This document shows positions 36,780-49,731 of a stretch of DNA of 64,000 nucleotides, in pieces. Source of the stretch: Hippasteria phrygiana. Lineage: Eukaryota; Echinodermata; Asteroidea; Valvatida; Goniasteridae. The notes below the pieces were generated by a model, which saw only the letters and a program-made list of their open reading frames with translations, did not search any database and was not told the origin of the DNA. The stretch's first letter is position 1. Every line of letters begins with the position of its first letter. The stretch covers positions 372,001 to 436,000 of the forward strand of contig JAZGUH010000282.1 in NCBI GenBank assembly GCA_037893225.1. Reading direction: 5' to 3'. Position numbers and translations under genes: made by a program.

Positions 36780-38399
36780 CAGGGAATTTGACATGCATGG
36801 AGCAATAAATAGACGGTAACATGTACACAGATGTTGGCCGGAAAGAAAATAAACATTGCGAGGTTTGAATTTTCTCCACAAGTGTTAACTCTAAGAAGCC
36901 GCCGATGATTGCAACATGTAGCGCCAGATCTAAGCTATCCATACATGTCAAAATTACTGAATTTGGTTGATATTTCATGCAATTATGAATGAGTAAAGCA
37001 AGTCCATACCCCAGGGAATTTGACATGCATGGAGCAATAAATAGACGGTAATCTGCACACAGATGGTGGCCGGGAAGAAAATAAACATTGCGAGGTTTGA
37101 ATTTTCTCCACAAGTGTTAACTCTAAGAAGCCGCCGATAATTGCAACATGTAGCGCCAGATCTAAGCTATCCATACATGTCAAAATTACTGAATTTGGTT
37201 GACATTTCATGCAATTATGAATGAGTAAAGCAAGTCATACCCCAGGGAATTTGACAGGCATGGAGCAATAAATAGAAGGTAATATGCACACAGATGTTGG
37301 CCGGAAAGAAAATAAACATTGCGAGGTTTGAATTTTCTCCAACAAGTTTTAACTCTAGGAAGCCGCCGATGATTGCAACATGTAGCGCCAGATCTAAGCT
37401 ATCCATACATGTCAAAATTACTGTATTTGGTTTATATTTCATGCAATTATGAATGAGTAAAGCAAGTCATACCCTAGGGAATTTGACAGGCATGGAGCAA
37501 TAAATCGAAGGTAATATGCACACAGATGTTGGCCGGAAAGAAAATAAACATTGCGATGTTTGAATTTTCTCCACAAGTTTTAACTCTAGGAAGCCGCCGA
37601 TGATTGCAACATGTAGCGCCAGATCTAAGCTATCCATACATGTCAAAATTACTGTATTTGGTTTATATTTCATGCAATTATGAATGAGTAAAGCAAGTCA
37701 TACCCTAGGGAATTTGACAGGCATGGAGCAATAAATAGAAGGTAATATGCACACAGATGTTGGCCGGAAAGAAAATAAACATTGCGAGGTTTGAATTTTC
37801 TCCACTAGTTTTAACTCTAAGAAGCCGCCGATAATTGCAACATGTAGCGCCAGATCTAAGCTATCCATACATGTCAAAATTACTGAATTTGGTTGATATT
37901 TCATGCAATTATGAATGAGTAAAGCAAGTCCATACCCCAGGGAATTTGACATGCATGGAGCAATAAATAGACGGTAACATGTACACAGATGTTGGCCGGA
38001 AAGAAAATAAACATTGCGAGGTTTGAATTTTCTCCACAAGTTTTAACTCTAGAAAGCCGCCGATGATTGCAACATGTAGCGCCAGATCTAAGCTATCCAT
38101 ACATGTCAAAATTACTGAATTTGGTTGACATTTCATGCAATTATGAATGAGTAAAGCAAGTCATACCCCAGGGAATTTGACAGGCATGGAGCAATAAATA
38201 GAAGGTAATATGCACACAGATGTTGGCCGGAAAGAAAATAAACATTGCGAGGTTTGAATTTTCTCCACAAGTTTTAACTCTAGGAAGCCGCCGATGATTG
38301 CAACATGTAGCGCCAGATCTAAGCTATCCATACATGTCAAAATTACTGTATTTGGTTTATATTTCATGCAATTATGAATGAGTAAAGCAAGTCATACCC
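36780..38399. repeat. Transitional 7-monomer block with a T2 lacking its T0b partner
   Basis: Starts are 36780(B), 37012(B, U type), 37243, 37475 (T2), 37706 (T8), 37938(B) and 38169. The set 36316-37474 repeats 19658-20815, but there the next monomer is T0b and here it is T2 directly, so one T0b has been lost. The 37243 monomer has a one-base insertion (ctccaacaag instead of ctccacaag, at 37341-37342). In the 37938 monomer ctagaaag near 38048 replaces ctaggaag. Confidence 0.8.
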
Positions 38400-40943
38400 T
38401 AGGTAATTTGACAGGCATGGAGCAATAAATATAAGGTAATATGCACGCAGATGTTGGCCGGAAAGAACATCAACATTGCGAGGTTTGAATTTTCTCCACA
38501 AGTGTTAACTCTAAGAAGCCGCCGATAATTGCAACATGTAGCGCCAGATCTAAGCTATGCATACTTGTCAAAATTACTGAATTTGGTTGATATTTCATGC
38601 AATTATGAATGAGTAAAGCAAGTCATACCCTAGGGAATTTGACAGGCATGGAGCAATAAATCGAAGGTAATATGCACACAGATGTTGGCCGGAAAGAAAA
38701 TAAACATTGCGATGTTTGAATTTTCTCCACAAGTTTTAACTCTAGGAAGCCGCCGATGATTGCAACATGTAGCGCCAGATCTAAGCTATCCATACATGTC
38801 AAAATTACTGTATTTGGTTTATATTTCATGCAATTATGAATGAGTAAAGCAAGTCATACCCTAGGGAATTTGACAGGCATGGAGCAATAAATAGAAGGTA
38901 ATATGCACACAGATGTTGGCCGGAAAGAAAATAAACATTGCGAGGTTTGAATTTTCTCCACTAGTTTTAACTCTAAGAAGCCGCCGATAATTGCAACATG
39001 TAGCGCCAGATCTAAGCTATCCATACATGTCAAAATTACTGAATTTGGTTGATATTTCATGCAATTATGAATGAGTAAAGCAAGTCCATACCCCAGGGAA
39101 TTTGACATGCATGGAGCAATAAATAGACGGTAACATGTACACAGATGTTGGCCGGAAAGAAAATAAACATTGCGAGGTTTGAATTTTCTCCACAAGTTTT
39201 AACTCTAGGAAGCCGCCGATGATTGCAACATGTAGCGCCAGATCTAAGCTATCCATACATGTCAAAATTACTGTATTTGGTTGATATTTCATGCAATTAT
39301 GAATGAGTAAAGCAAGTCATACCCCAGGGAATTTGACAGGCATGGAGCAATAAATAGAAGGTAATATGCACACAGATGTTGGCCGGGAAGAAAATAAACA
39401 TTGCGAGGTTTGAATTTTCTCCACAAGTGTTAAATCTAAGAAGCCGCCGATGATTGCAACATGTAGCGCCAGATCTAAGCTATCCATACATGTCAAAATT
39501 ACTGAATTTGGTTGATATTTCATGCAATTATGAATGAGTAAAGCAAGTCCATACCCCAGGGAATTTGACATGCATGGAGCAATAAATAGACGGTAATCTG
39601 CACACAGATGGTGGCCGGGAAGAAAATAAACATTGCGAGGTTTGAATTTTCTCCACAAGTGTTAACTCTAAGAAGCCGCCGATAATTGCAACATGTAGCG
39701 CCAGATCTAAGCTATCCATACATGTCAAAATTACTGAATTTGGTTGACATTTCATGCAATTATGAATGAGTAAAGCAAGTCATACCCCAGGGAATTTGAC
39801 AGGCATGGAGCAATAAATAGAAGGTAATATGCACACAGATGTTGGCCGGAAAGAAAATAAACATTGCGAGGTTTGAATTTTCTCCACAAGTTTTAACTCA
39901 AGGAAGCCGCCGATGATTGCAACATGTAGCGCCAGATCTAAGCTATCCATACATGTCAAAATTACTGTATTTGGTTGATATTTCATGCAATTATGAATGA
40001 GTAAAGCAAGTCATACCCTAGGGAATTTGACAGGCATGGAGCAATAAATAGAAGGTAATATGCACACAGATGTTGGCCGGAAAGAAAATAAACATTGCGA
40101 GGTTTGAATTTTCTCCACAAGTGTTAACTCTAAGAAGCCGCCGATAATTGCAACATGTAGCGCCAGATCTAAGCTATCCATACATGTTAAAATTACTGTA
40201 TTTGGTTGATATTTCATGCAATTATGAATGAGTAAAGCAAGTCATACCCCAGGGAATTTGACAGGCATGGAGCAATAAATAGAAGGTAATATGCACACAG
40301 ATGTTGGCCGGGAAGAAAATAAAAATTGCGAGGTTTGAATTTTCTCCACAAGTTTTAACTCTAAGAAGCCGCCGATAATTGCAACATGTAGCGCCAGATC
40401 TAAGCTATCCATACATGTCAAAATTACTGAATTTGGTTGATATTTCATGCAATTATGAATGAGTAGAGCAAGTCCATACCCCAGGGAATTTGACAGGCAT
40501 GGAGCAATTAATAAGAGGTAATCTGCACACAGATGGTGGCCGGGAAGAAAATAAACATTGCGAGGTTTGAATTTTCTCCACAAGTGTTAACTCTAAGAAG
40601 CCGCCGATAATTGCAACATGTAGCGCCAGATCTAAGCTATCCATACATGTCAAAATTACTGTATTTGGTTTATATTTCATGCAATTATGAATGAGTAAAG
40701 CAAGTCATACCCTAGGGAATTTGACAGGCATGGAGCAATAAATAGAAGGTAATATGCACACAGATGTTGGCCGGAAAGAAAATAAACATTGCGAGGTTTG
40801 AATTTTCTCCACAAGTTTTAACTCTAGGAAGCCGCCGATGATTGCAACATGTAGCGCCAGATCTAAGCTATCCATACATGTCAAAATTACTGTATTTGGT
40901 TTATATTTCATGCAATTATGAATGAGTAAAGCAAGTCATACCC
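38400..40943. repeat. T0b-headed 11-monomer unit (2544 bp)
   Basis: T0b (38400), T2 (38631), T8 (38862), B (39094), 39325, U-type B (39557), V-like (39788), W (40019), P (40250), Q-like B (40482) and 40713. This is the first appearance from the left of the V, W, P and Q types that build the next domain. The T0b copy has acttgtc for acatgtc near 38574. The 39325 monomer reads gttaaatct for gttaactct. Confidence 0.83.
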
Positions 40944-43718
40944 TAGGTAATTTGACAGGCATGGAGCAATAAATATAAGGTAATATGCACGCAGATGTTG
41001 GCCGGAAAGAACATCAACATTGCGAGGTTTGAATTTTCTCCACAAGTGTTAACTCTAAGAAGCCGCCGATAATTGCAACATGTAGCGCCAGATCTAAGCT
41101 ATGCATACATGTCAAAATTACTGAATTTGGTTGATATTTCATGCAATTATGAATGAGTAAAGCAAGTCATACCCTAGGGAATTTGACAGGCATGGAGCAA
41201 TAAATCGAAGGTAATATGCACACAGATGTTGGCCGGAAAGAAAATAAACATTGCGATGTTTGAATTTTCTCCACAAGTTTTAACTCTAGGAAGCCGCCGA
41301 TGATTGCAACATGTAGCGCCAGATCTAAGCTATCCATACATGTCAAAATTACTGTATTTGGTTTATATTTCATGCAATTATGAATGAGTAAAGCAAGTCA
41401 TACCCCAGGGAATTTGACAGGCATGGAGCAATAAATAGAAGGTAATATGCACACAGATGTTGGCCGGAAAGAAAATAAACATTGCGAGGTTTGAATTTTC
41501 TCCACTAGTTTTAACTCTAAGAAGCCGCCGATAATTGCAACATGTAGCGCCAGATCTAAGCTATCCATACATGTCAAAATTACTGAATTTGGTTGATATT
41601 TCATGCAATTATGAATGAGTAAAGCAAGTCCATACCCCAGGGAATTTGACATGCATGGAGCAATAAATAGACGGTAACATGTACACAGATGTTGGCCGGA
41701 AAGAAAATAAACATTGCGAGGTTTGAATTTTCTCCACAAGTTTTAACTCTAGGAAGCCGCCGATGATTGCAACATGTAGCGCCAGATCTAAGCTATCCAT
41801 ACATGTCAAAATTACTGTATTTGGTTGATATTTCATGCAATTATGAATGAGTAAAGCAAGTCATACCCCAGGGAATTTGACAGGCATGGAGCAATAAATA
41901 GAAGGTAATATGCACACAGATGTTGGCCGGGAAGAAAATAAACATTGCGAGGTTTGAATTTTCTCCACAAGTGTTAACTCTAAGAAGCCGCCGATGATTG
42001 CAACATGTAGCGCCAGATCTAAGCTATCCATACATGTCAAAATTACTGAATTTGGTTGATATTTCATGCAATTATGAATGAGTAAAGCAAGTCCATACCC
42101 CAGGGAATTTGACATGCATGGAGCAATAAATAGACGGTAATCTGCACACAGATGGTGGCCGGGAAGAAAATAAACATTGCGAGGTTTGAATTTTCTCCAC
42201 AAGTGTTAACTCTAAGAAGCCGCCGATAATTGCAACATGTAGCGCCAGATCTAAGCTATCCATACATGTCAAAATTACTGAATTTGGTTGACATTTCATG
42301 CAATTATGAATGAGTAAAGCAAGTCATACCCCAGGGAATTTGACAGGCATGGAGCAATAAATAGAAGGTAATATGCACACAGATGTTGGCCGGAAAGAAA
42401 ATAAACATTGCGAGGTTTGAATTTTCTCCACAAGTTTTAACTCAAGGAAGCCGCCGATAATTGCAACATGTAGCGCCAGATCTAAGCTATCCATACATGT
42501 TAAAATTACTGTATTTGGTTGATATTTCATGCAATTATGAATAAGTAAAGCAAGTCATACCCCAGGGAATTTGACAGGCATGGAGCAATAAATAGAAGGT
42601 AATATGCACACAGATGTTGGCCGGGAAGAAAATAAAAATTGCGAGGTTTGAATTTTCTCCACAAGTTTTAACTCTAAGAAGCCGCCGATAATTGCAACAT
42701 GTAGCGCCAGATCTAAGCTATCCATACATGTCAAAATTACTGAATTTGGTTGATATTTCATGCAATTATGAATGAGTAGAGCAAGTCCATACCCCAGGGA
42801 ATTTGACAGGCATGGAGCAATTAATAAGAGGTAATCTGCACACAGATGGTGGCCGGGAAGAAAATAAACATTGCGAGGTTTGAATTTTCTCCACAAGTGT
42901 TAACTCTAAGAAGCCGCCGATAATTGCAACATGTAGCGCCAGATCTAAGCTATCCATACATGTCAAAATTACTGAATTGTTTTGATATTTCATGCAATTA
43001 TGAATGAGTAAAGCAAGTCATACCCCAGGGAATTTGACAGGCATGGAGCAATAAATAGAAGGTAATATGCACACAGATGTTGGCCGGAAAGAAAATAAAC
43101 ATTGCGAGGTTTGAATTTTCTCAACAAGTTTTAACTCTAGGAAGCCGCCGATGATTGCAACATGTAGCGCCAGATCTAAGCTATCCATACATGTCAAAAT
43201 TGCTGTATTTGGTTTATATTTCATGCAATTATGAATGAGTAAAGCAAGTCATACCCTAGGGAATTTGACATGCATGGAGCAATAAATAGAAGGTAATATG
43301 CACACAGATGTTGGCCGGAAAGAAAATAAACATTGCGAGGTTTGAATTTTCTCCCCAAGTGTTAACTCTAAGAAGCCGCCGATAATTGCAACATGTAGCG
43401 CCAGATCTAAGCTATCCATACATGTCAAAATTACTGAATTTGGTTGACATTTCATGCAATTATGAATGAGTAAAGCAAGTCATACCCCAGGGAATTTGAC
43501 AGGCATGGAGCAATAAATAGAAGGTAATATGCACACAGATGTTGGCCGGAAAGAAAATAAACATTGCGAGGTTCGAATTTTCTCCACAAGTTTTAACTCA
43601 AGGAAGCCGCCGATGATTGCAACATGTAGCGCCAGATCTAAGCTATCCATACATGTCAAAATTACTGTATTTGGTTTATATTTCATGCAATTATGAATGA
43701 GTAAAGCAAGTCATACCC
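40944..43718. repeat. T0b-headed 12-monomer unit (2775 bp) with two hybrid monomers
   Basis: T0b (40944), T2 (41175), T8 (41406), B (41638), 41869, B (42101), V/W hybrid (42332), P (42563), Q B (42795), R (43026), S/U hybrid (43257) and V-like (43488). Each hybrid replaces two adjacent monomers that are separate elsewhere. The 42332 monomer also has aataagtaaag near 42540, and 43488 has ggttcgaat near 43572. Both marks reappear about 12.7-13 kb to the right. Confidence 0.83.
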
Positions 43719-44874
43719 TAGGTAATTTGACAGGCATGGAGCAATAAATATAAGGTAATATGCACGCAGATGTTGGCCGGAAAGAACATCAACATTGCGA
43801 GGTTTGAATTTTCTCCACAAGTGTTAACTCTAAGAAGCCGCCGATAATTGCAACATGTAGCGCCAGATCTAAGCTATCCATACATGTCAAAATTACTGAA
43901 TTTGGTTGATATTTCATGCAATTATGAATGAGTAAAGCAAGTCATACCCTAGGGAATTTGACAGGCATGGAGCAATAAATCGAAGGTAATATGCACACAG
44001 ATGTTGGCCGGAAAGAAAATAAACATTGCGATGTTTGAATTTTCTCCACAAGTTTTAACTCTAGGAAGCCGCCGATGATTGCAACATGTAGCGCCAGATC
44101 TAAGCTATCCATACATGTCAAAATTACTGTATTTGGTTTATATTTCATGCAATTATGAATGAGTAAAGCAAGTCATACCCTAGGGAATTTGACAGGCATG
44201 GAGCAATAAATAGAAGGTAATATGCACACAGATGTTGGCCGGAAAGAAAATAAACATTGCGAGGTTTGAATTTTCTCCAATAGTTTTAACTCTAAGAAGC
44301 CGCCGATAATTGCAACATGTAGCGCCAGATCTAAGCTATCCATACATGTCAAAATTACTGAATTTGGTTGATATTTCATGCAATTATGAATGAGTAAAGC
44401 AAGTCCATACCCCAGGGAATTTGACATGCATGGAGCAATAAATAGACGGTAACATGTACACAGATGTTGGCCGGAAAGAAAATAAACATTGCGAGGTTTG
44501 AATTTTCTCCACAAGTTTTAACTCTAGGAAGCCGCCGATGATTGCAACATGTAGCGCCAGATCTAAGCTATCCATACATGTCAAAATTACTGAATTTGGT
44601 TGACATTTCATGCAATTATGAATGAGTAAAGCAAGTCATACCCCAGGGAATTTGACAGGCATGGAGCAATAAATAGAAGGTAATATGCACACAGATGTTG
44701 GCCGGAAAGAAAATAAACATTGCGAGGTTTGAATTTTCTCCACAAGTTTTAACTCTAGGAAGCCGCCGATGATTGCAACATGTAGCGCCAGATCTAAGCT
44801 ATCCATACATGTCAAAATTACTGTATTTGGTTTATATTTCATGCAATTATAAATGAGTAAAGCAAGTCATACCC
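43719..44874. repeat. T0b-headed 5-monomer unit (1156 bp), third occurrence
   Basis: T0b (43719), T2 (43950), T8 variant (44181, ccaatagt), T9-type B (44413) and plain (44644). Order and length equal 20816-21971 and 26602-27757. In this T0b the T1-derived ctatgcat has become ctatccat while the following gaattt stays T1-like, a short patch consistent with conversion. A private attataaatg precedes the next unit. Confidence 0.83.
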
Positions 44875-46724
44875 TAGGTAATTTGACAGGCATGGAGCAA
44901 TAAATATAAGGTAATATGCACGCAGATGTTGGCCGGAAAGAACATCAACATTGCGAGGTTTAAATTTTCTCCACAAGTGTTAACTCTAAGAAGCCGCCGA
45001 TAATTGCAACATGTAGCGCCAGATCTAAGCTATGCATACATGTCAAAATTACTGAATTTGGTTGATATTTCATGCAATTATGAATGAGTAAAGCAAGTCA
45101 TACCCTAGGGAATTTGACAGGCATGGAGCAATAAATCGAAGGTAATATGCACACAGATGTTGGCCGGAAAGAAAATAAACATTGCGATGTTTGAATTTTC
45201 TCCACAAGTTTTAACTCTAGGAAGCCGCCGATGATTGCAACATGTAGCGCCAGATCTAAGCTATCCATACATGTCAAAATTACTGTATTTGGTTTATATT
45301 TCATGCAATTATGAATGAGTAAAGCAAGTCATACCCTAGGGAATTTGACAGGCATGGAGCAATAAATAGAAGGTAATATGCACACAGATGTTGGCCGGAA
45401 AGAAAATAAACATTGCGAGGTTTGAATTTTTTCCACTAGTTTTAACTCTAAGAAGCCGCCGATAATTGCAACATGTAGCGCCAGATCTAAGCTATCCATA
45501 CATGTCAAAATTACTGAATTTGGTTGATATTTCATGCAATTATGAATGAGTAAAGCAAGTCCATACCCCAGGGAATTTGACATGCATGGAGCAATAAATA
45601 GACGGTAACATGTACACAGATGTTGGCCGGAAAGAAAATAAACATTGCGAGGTTTGAATTTTCTCCACAAGTTTTAACTCTAGGAAGCCGCCGATGATTG
45701 CAACATGTAGCGCCAGATCTAAGCTATCCATACATGTCAAAATTACTGTATTTGGTTGATATTTCATGCAATTATGAATGAGTAAAGCAAGTCATACCCC
45801 AGGGAATTTGACAGGCATGGAGCAATAAATAGAAGGTAATATGCACACAGATGTTGGCCGGGAAGAAAATAAACATTGCGAGGTTTGAATTTTCTCCACA
45901 AGTGTTAACTCTAAGAAGCCGCCGATGATTGCAACATGTAGCGCCAGATCTAAGCTATCCATACATGTCAAAATTACTGAATTTGGTTGATATTTCATGC
46001 AATTATGAATGAGTAAAGCAAGTCCATACCCCAGGGAATTTGACATGCATGGAGCAATAAATAGACGGTAATCTGCACACAGATGGTGGCCGGGAAGAAA
46101 ATAAACATTGCGAGGTTTGAATTTTCTCCACAAGTGTTAACTCTAAGAAGCCGCCGATAATTGCAACATGTAGCGCCAGATCTAAGCTATCCATACATGT
46201 CAAAATTACTGAATTTGGTTGACATTTCATGCAATTATGAATGAGTAAAGCAAGTCATACCCCAGGGAATTTGACAGGCATGGAGCAATAAATAGAAGGT
46301 AATATGCACACAGATGTTGGCCGGAAAGAAAATAAACATTGCGAGGTTTGAATTTTCTCCACAAGTTTTAACTCAAGGAAGCCGCCGATGATTGCAACAT
46401 GTAGCGCCAGATCTAAGCTATCCATACATGTCAAAATTACTGTATTTGGTTTATATTTCATGCAATTATGAATGAGTAAAGCAAGTCATACCCTAGGGAA
46501 TTTGACAGGCATGGAGCAATAAATAGAAGGTAATATGCACACAGATGTTGGCCGGAAAGAAAATAAACATTGCGAGGTTTGAATTTTCTCCACAAGTGTT
46601 AACTCTAAGAAGCCGCCGATAATTGCAACATGTAGCGCCAGATCTAAGCTATCCATACATGTTAAAATTACTGTATTTGGTTGATATTTCATGCAATTAT
46701 GAATGAGTAAAGCAAGTCATACCC
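44875..46724. repeat. T0b-headed 8-monomer block leading into the 7-monomer HOR
   Basis: T0b (44875), T2 (45106), T8 (45337), T9 B (45569), 45800, U B (46032), V (46263) and W (46494). The T8 copy carries ttttttccactagt, the same private change as the T8 at 11329, 34 kb to the left. The T0b copy has gtttaaattt in place of gtttgaattt. No T0b follows for 11,796 bp. Confidence 0.8.
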
Positions 46725-48343
46725 CAGGGAATTTGACAGGCATGGAGCAATAAATAGAAGGTAATATGCACACAGATGTTGGCCGGGAAGAAAATAAAAA
46801 TTGCGAGGTTTGAATTTTCTCCACAAGTTTTAACTCTAAGAAGCCGCCGATAATTGCAACATGTAGCGCCAGATCTAAGCTATCCATACATGTCAAAATT
46901 ACTGAATTTGGTTGATATTTCATGCAATTATGAATGAGTAGAGCAAGTCCATACCCCAGGGAATTTGACAGGCATGGAGCAATTAATAAGAGGTAATCTG
47001 CACACAGATGGTGGCCGGGAAGAAAATAAACATTGCGAGGTTTGAATTTTCTCCACAAGTGTTAACTCTAAGAAGCCGCCGATAATTGCAACATGTAGCG
47101 CCAGATCTAAGCTATCCATACATGTCAAAATTACTGAATTGTTTTGATATTTCATGCAATTATGAATGAGTAAAGCAAGTCATACCCCAGGGAATTTGAC
47201 AGGCATGGAGCAATAAATAGAAGGTAATATGCACACAGATGTTGGCCGGAAAGAAAATAAACATTGCGAGGTTTGAATTTTCTCAACAAGTTTTAACTCT
47301 AGGAAGCCGCCGATGATTGCAACATGTAGCGCCAGATCTAAGCTATCCATACATGTCAAAATTGCTGTATTTGGTTTATATTTCATGCAATTATGAATGA
47401 GTAAAGCAAGTCATACCCTAGGGAATTTGACATGCATGGAGCAATAAATAGAAGGTAATATGCACACAGATGTTGGCCGGAAAGAAAATAAACATTGCGA
47501 GGTATGAATTTTCTCCCCAAGTGTTAACTCTAAGAAGCCGCCGATAATTGCAACATGTAGCGCCAGATCTAAGCTATCCATACATGTCAAAATTACTGAA
47601 TTTGGTTGATATTTCATGCAATTATGAATGAGTAAAGCAAGTCCATACCCCAGGGAATTGGACATGCATGGAGCAATAAATAGACGGTAATCTGCACACA
47701 GATGGTGGCCGGGAAGAAAATAAACATTGCGAGGTTTGAATTTTCTCCACAAGTGTTAACTCTAAGAAGCCGCCGATAATTGCAACATGTAGCGCCAGAT
47801 CTAAGCTATCCATACATGTCAAAATTACTGAATTTGGTTGACATTTCATGCAATTATGAATGAGTAAAGCAAGTCATACCCCAGGGAATTTGACAGGCAT
47901 GGAGCAATAAATAGAAGGTAATATGCACACAGATGTTGGCCGGAAAGAAAATAAACATTGCGAGGTTTGAATTTTCTCCACAAGTTTTAACTCAAGGAAG
48001 CCGCCGATGATTGCAACATGTAGCGCCAGATCTAAGCTATCCATACATGTCAAAATTACTGTATTTGGTTTATATTTCATGCAATTATGAATGAGTAAAG
48101 CAAGTCATACCCTAGGGAATTTGACAGGCATGGAGCAATAAATAGAAGGTAATATGCACACAGATGTTGGCCGGAAAGAAAATAAACATTGCGAGGTTTG
48201 AATTTTCTCCACAAGTGTTAACTCTAAGAAGCCGCCGATAATTGCAACATGTAGCGCCAGATCTAAGCTATCCATACATGTTAAAATTACTGTATTTGGT
48301 TGATATTTCATGCAATTATGAATGAGTAAAGCAAGTCATACCC
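46725..48343. repeat. 7-monomer HOR P-Q-R-S-U-V-W (1619 bp), unit 1
   Basis: P (46725, ataaaaatt, ends gtagagc), Q (46957 B, aattaataag, aattgttttg), R (47188, ctcaacaag, attgctg), S (47419, acatgcatgg, ctccccaag), U (47651 B), V (47882, ctcaaggaag) and W (48113, catgttaaaa). The S copy has a private ggtatgaat near 47503 and U has gaattggaca near 47656. The order is reused in full at 52045 and 53664. Confidence 0.88.
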
Positions 48344-49731
48344 CAGGGAATTTGACAGGCATGGAGCAATAAATAGAAGGTAATATGCACACAGATGTTG
48401 GCCGGGAAGAAAATAAACATTGCGAGGTTTGAATTTTCTCCACAAGTTTTAACTCTAAGAAGCCGCCGATAATTGCAACATGTAGCGCCAGATCTAAGCT
48501 ATCCATACATGTCAAAATTACTGAATTTGGTTGATATTTCATGCAATTATGAATGAGTAGAGCAAGTCCATACCCCAGGGAATTTGACAGGCATGGAGCA
48601 ATTAATAAGAGGTAATCTGCACACAGATGGTGGCCGGGAAGAAAATAAACATTGCGAGGTTTGAATTTTCTCCACAAGTGTTAACTCTAAGAAGCCGCCG
48701 ATAATTGCAACATGTAGCGCCAAATCTAAGCTATCCATACATGTCAAAATTACTGAATTTTTTTGATATTTCATGCAATTATGAATGAGTAAAGCAAGTC
48801 ATACCCCAGGGAATTTGACAGGCATGGAGCAATAAATAGAAGGTAATATGCACACAGATGTTGGCCGGAAAGAAAATAAACATTGCGAGGTTTGAATTTT
48901 CTCAACAAGTTTTAACTCTAGGAAGCCGCCGATGATTGCAACATGTAGCGCCAGATCTAAGCTATCCATACATGTCAAAATTGCTGTATTTGGTTTATAT
49001 TTCATGCAATTATGAATGAGTAAAGCAAGTCATACCCTAGGGAATTTGACATGCATGGAGCAATAAATAGAAGGTAATATGCACACAGATGTTGGCCGGA
49101 AAGAAAATAAACATTGCGAGGTTTGAATTTTCTCCCCAAGTGTTAACTCTAAGAAGCCGCCGATAATTGCAACATGTAGCGCCAGATCTAAGCTATCCAT
49201 ACATGTCAAAATTACTGAATTTGGTTGATATTTCATGCAATTATGAATGAGTAAAGCAAGTCCATACCCCAGGGAATTTGACATGCATGGAGCAATAAAT
49301 AGACGGTAATCTGCACACAGATGGTGGCCGGGAAGAAAATAAACATTGCGAGGTTTGAATTTTCTCCACAAGTGTTAACTCTAAGAAGCCGCCGATAATT
49401 GCAACATGTAGCGCCAGATCTAAGCTATCCATACATGTCAAAATTACTGAATTTGGTTGACATTTTATGCAATTATGAATGAGTAAAGCAAGTCATACCC
49501 CAGGGAATTTGACAGGCATGGAGCAATAAATAGAAGGTAATATGCACACAGATGTTGGCCGGAAAGAAAATAAACATTGCGAGGTTTGAATTTTCTCCAC
49601 AAGTTTTAACTCAAGGAAGCCGCCGATGATTGCAACATGTAGCGCCAGATCTAAGCTATCCATACATGTCAAAATTACTGTATTTGGTTTATATTTCATG
49701 CAATTATGAATGAGTAAAGCAAGTCATACCC
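48344..49731. repeat. 6-monomer derivative of the 7-monomer HOR, W missing (1388 bp)
   Basis: P (48344), Q (48576 B), R (48807), S (49038), U (49270 B) and V (49501), then the next unit without W. P has aaacatt instead of aaaaatt. Q ends gaa, seven t, gat in place of aattgttttg, and its agatct is mutated to aaatct at 48722-48727. U has cattttatgc near 49465 instead of catttcatgc. Confidence 0.85.
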
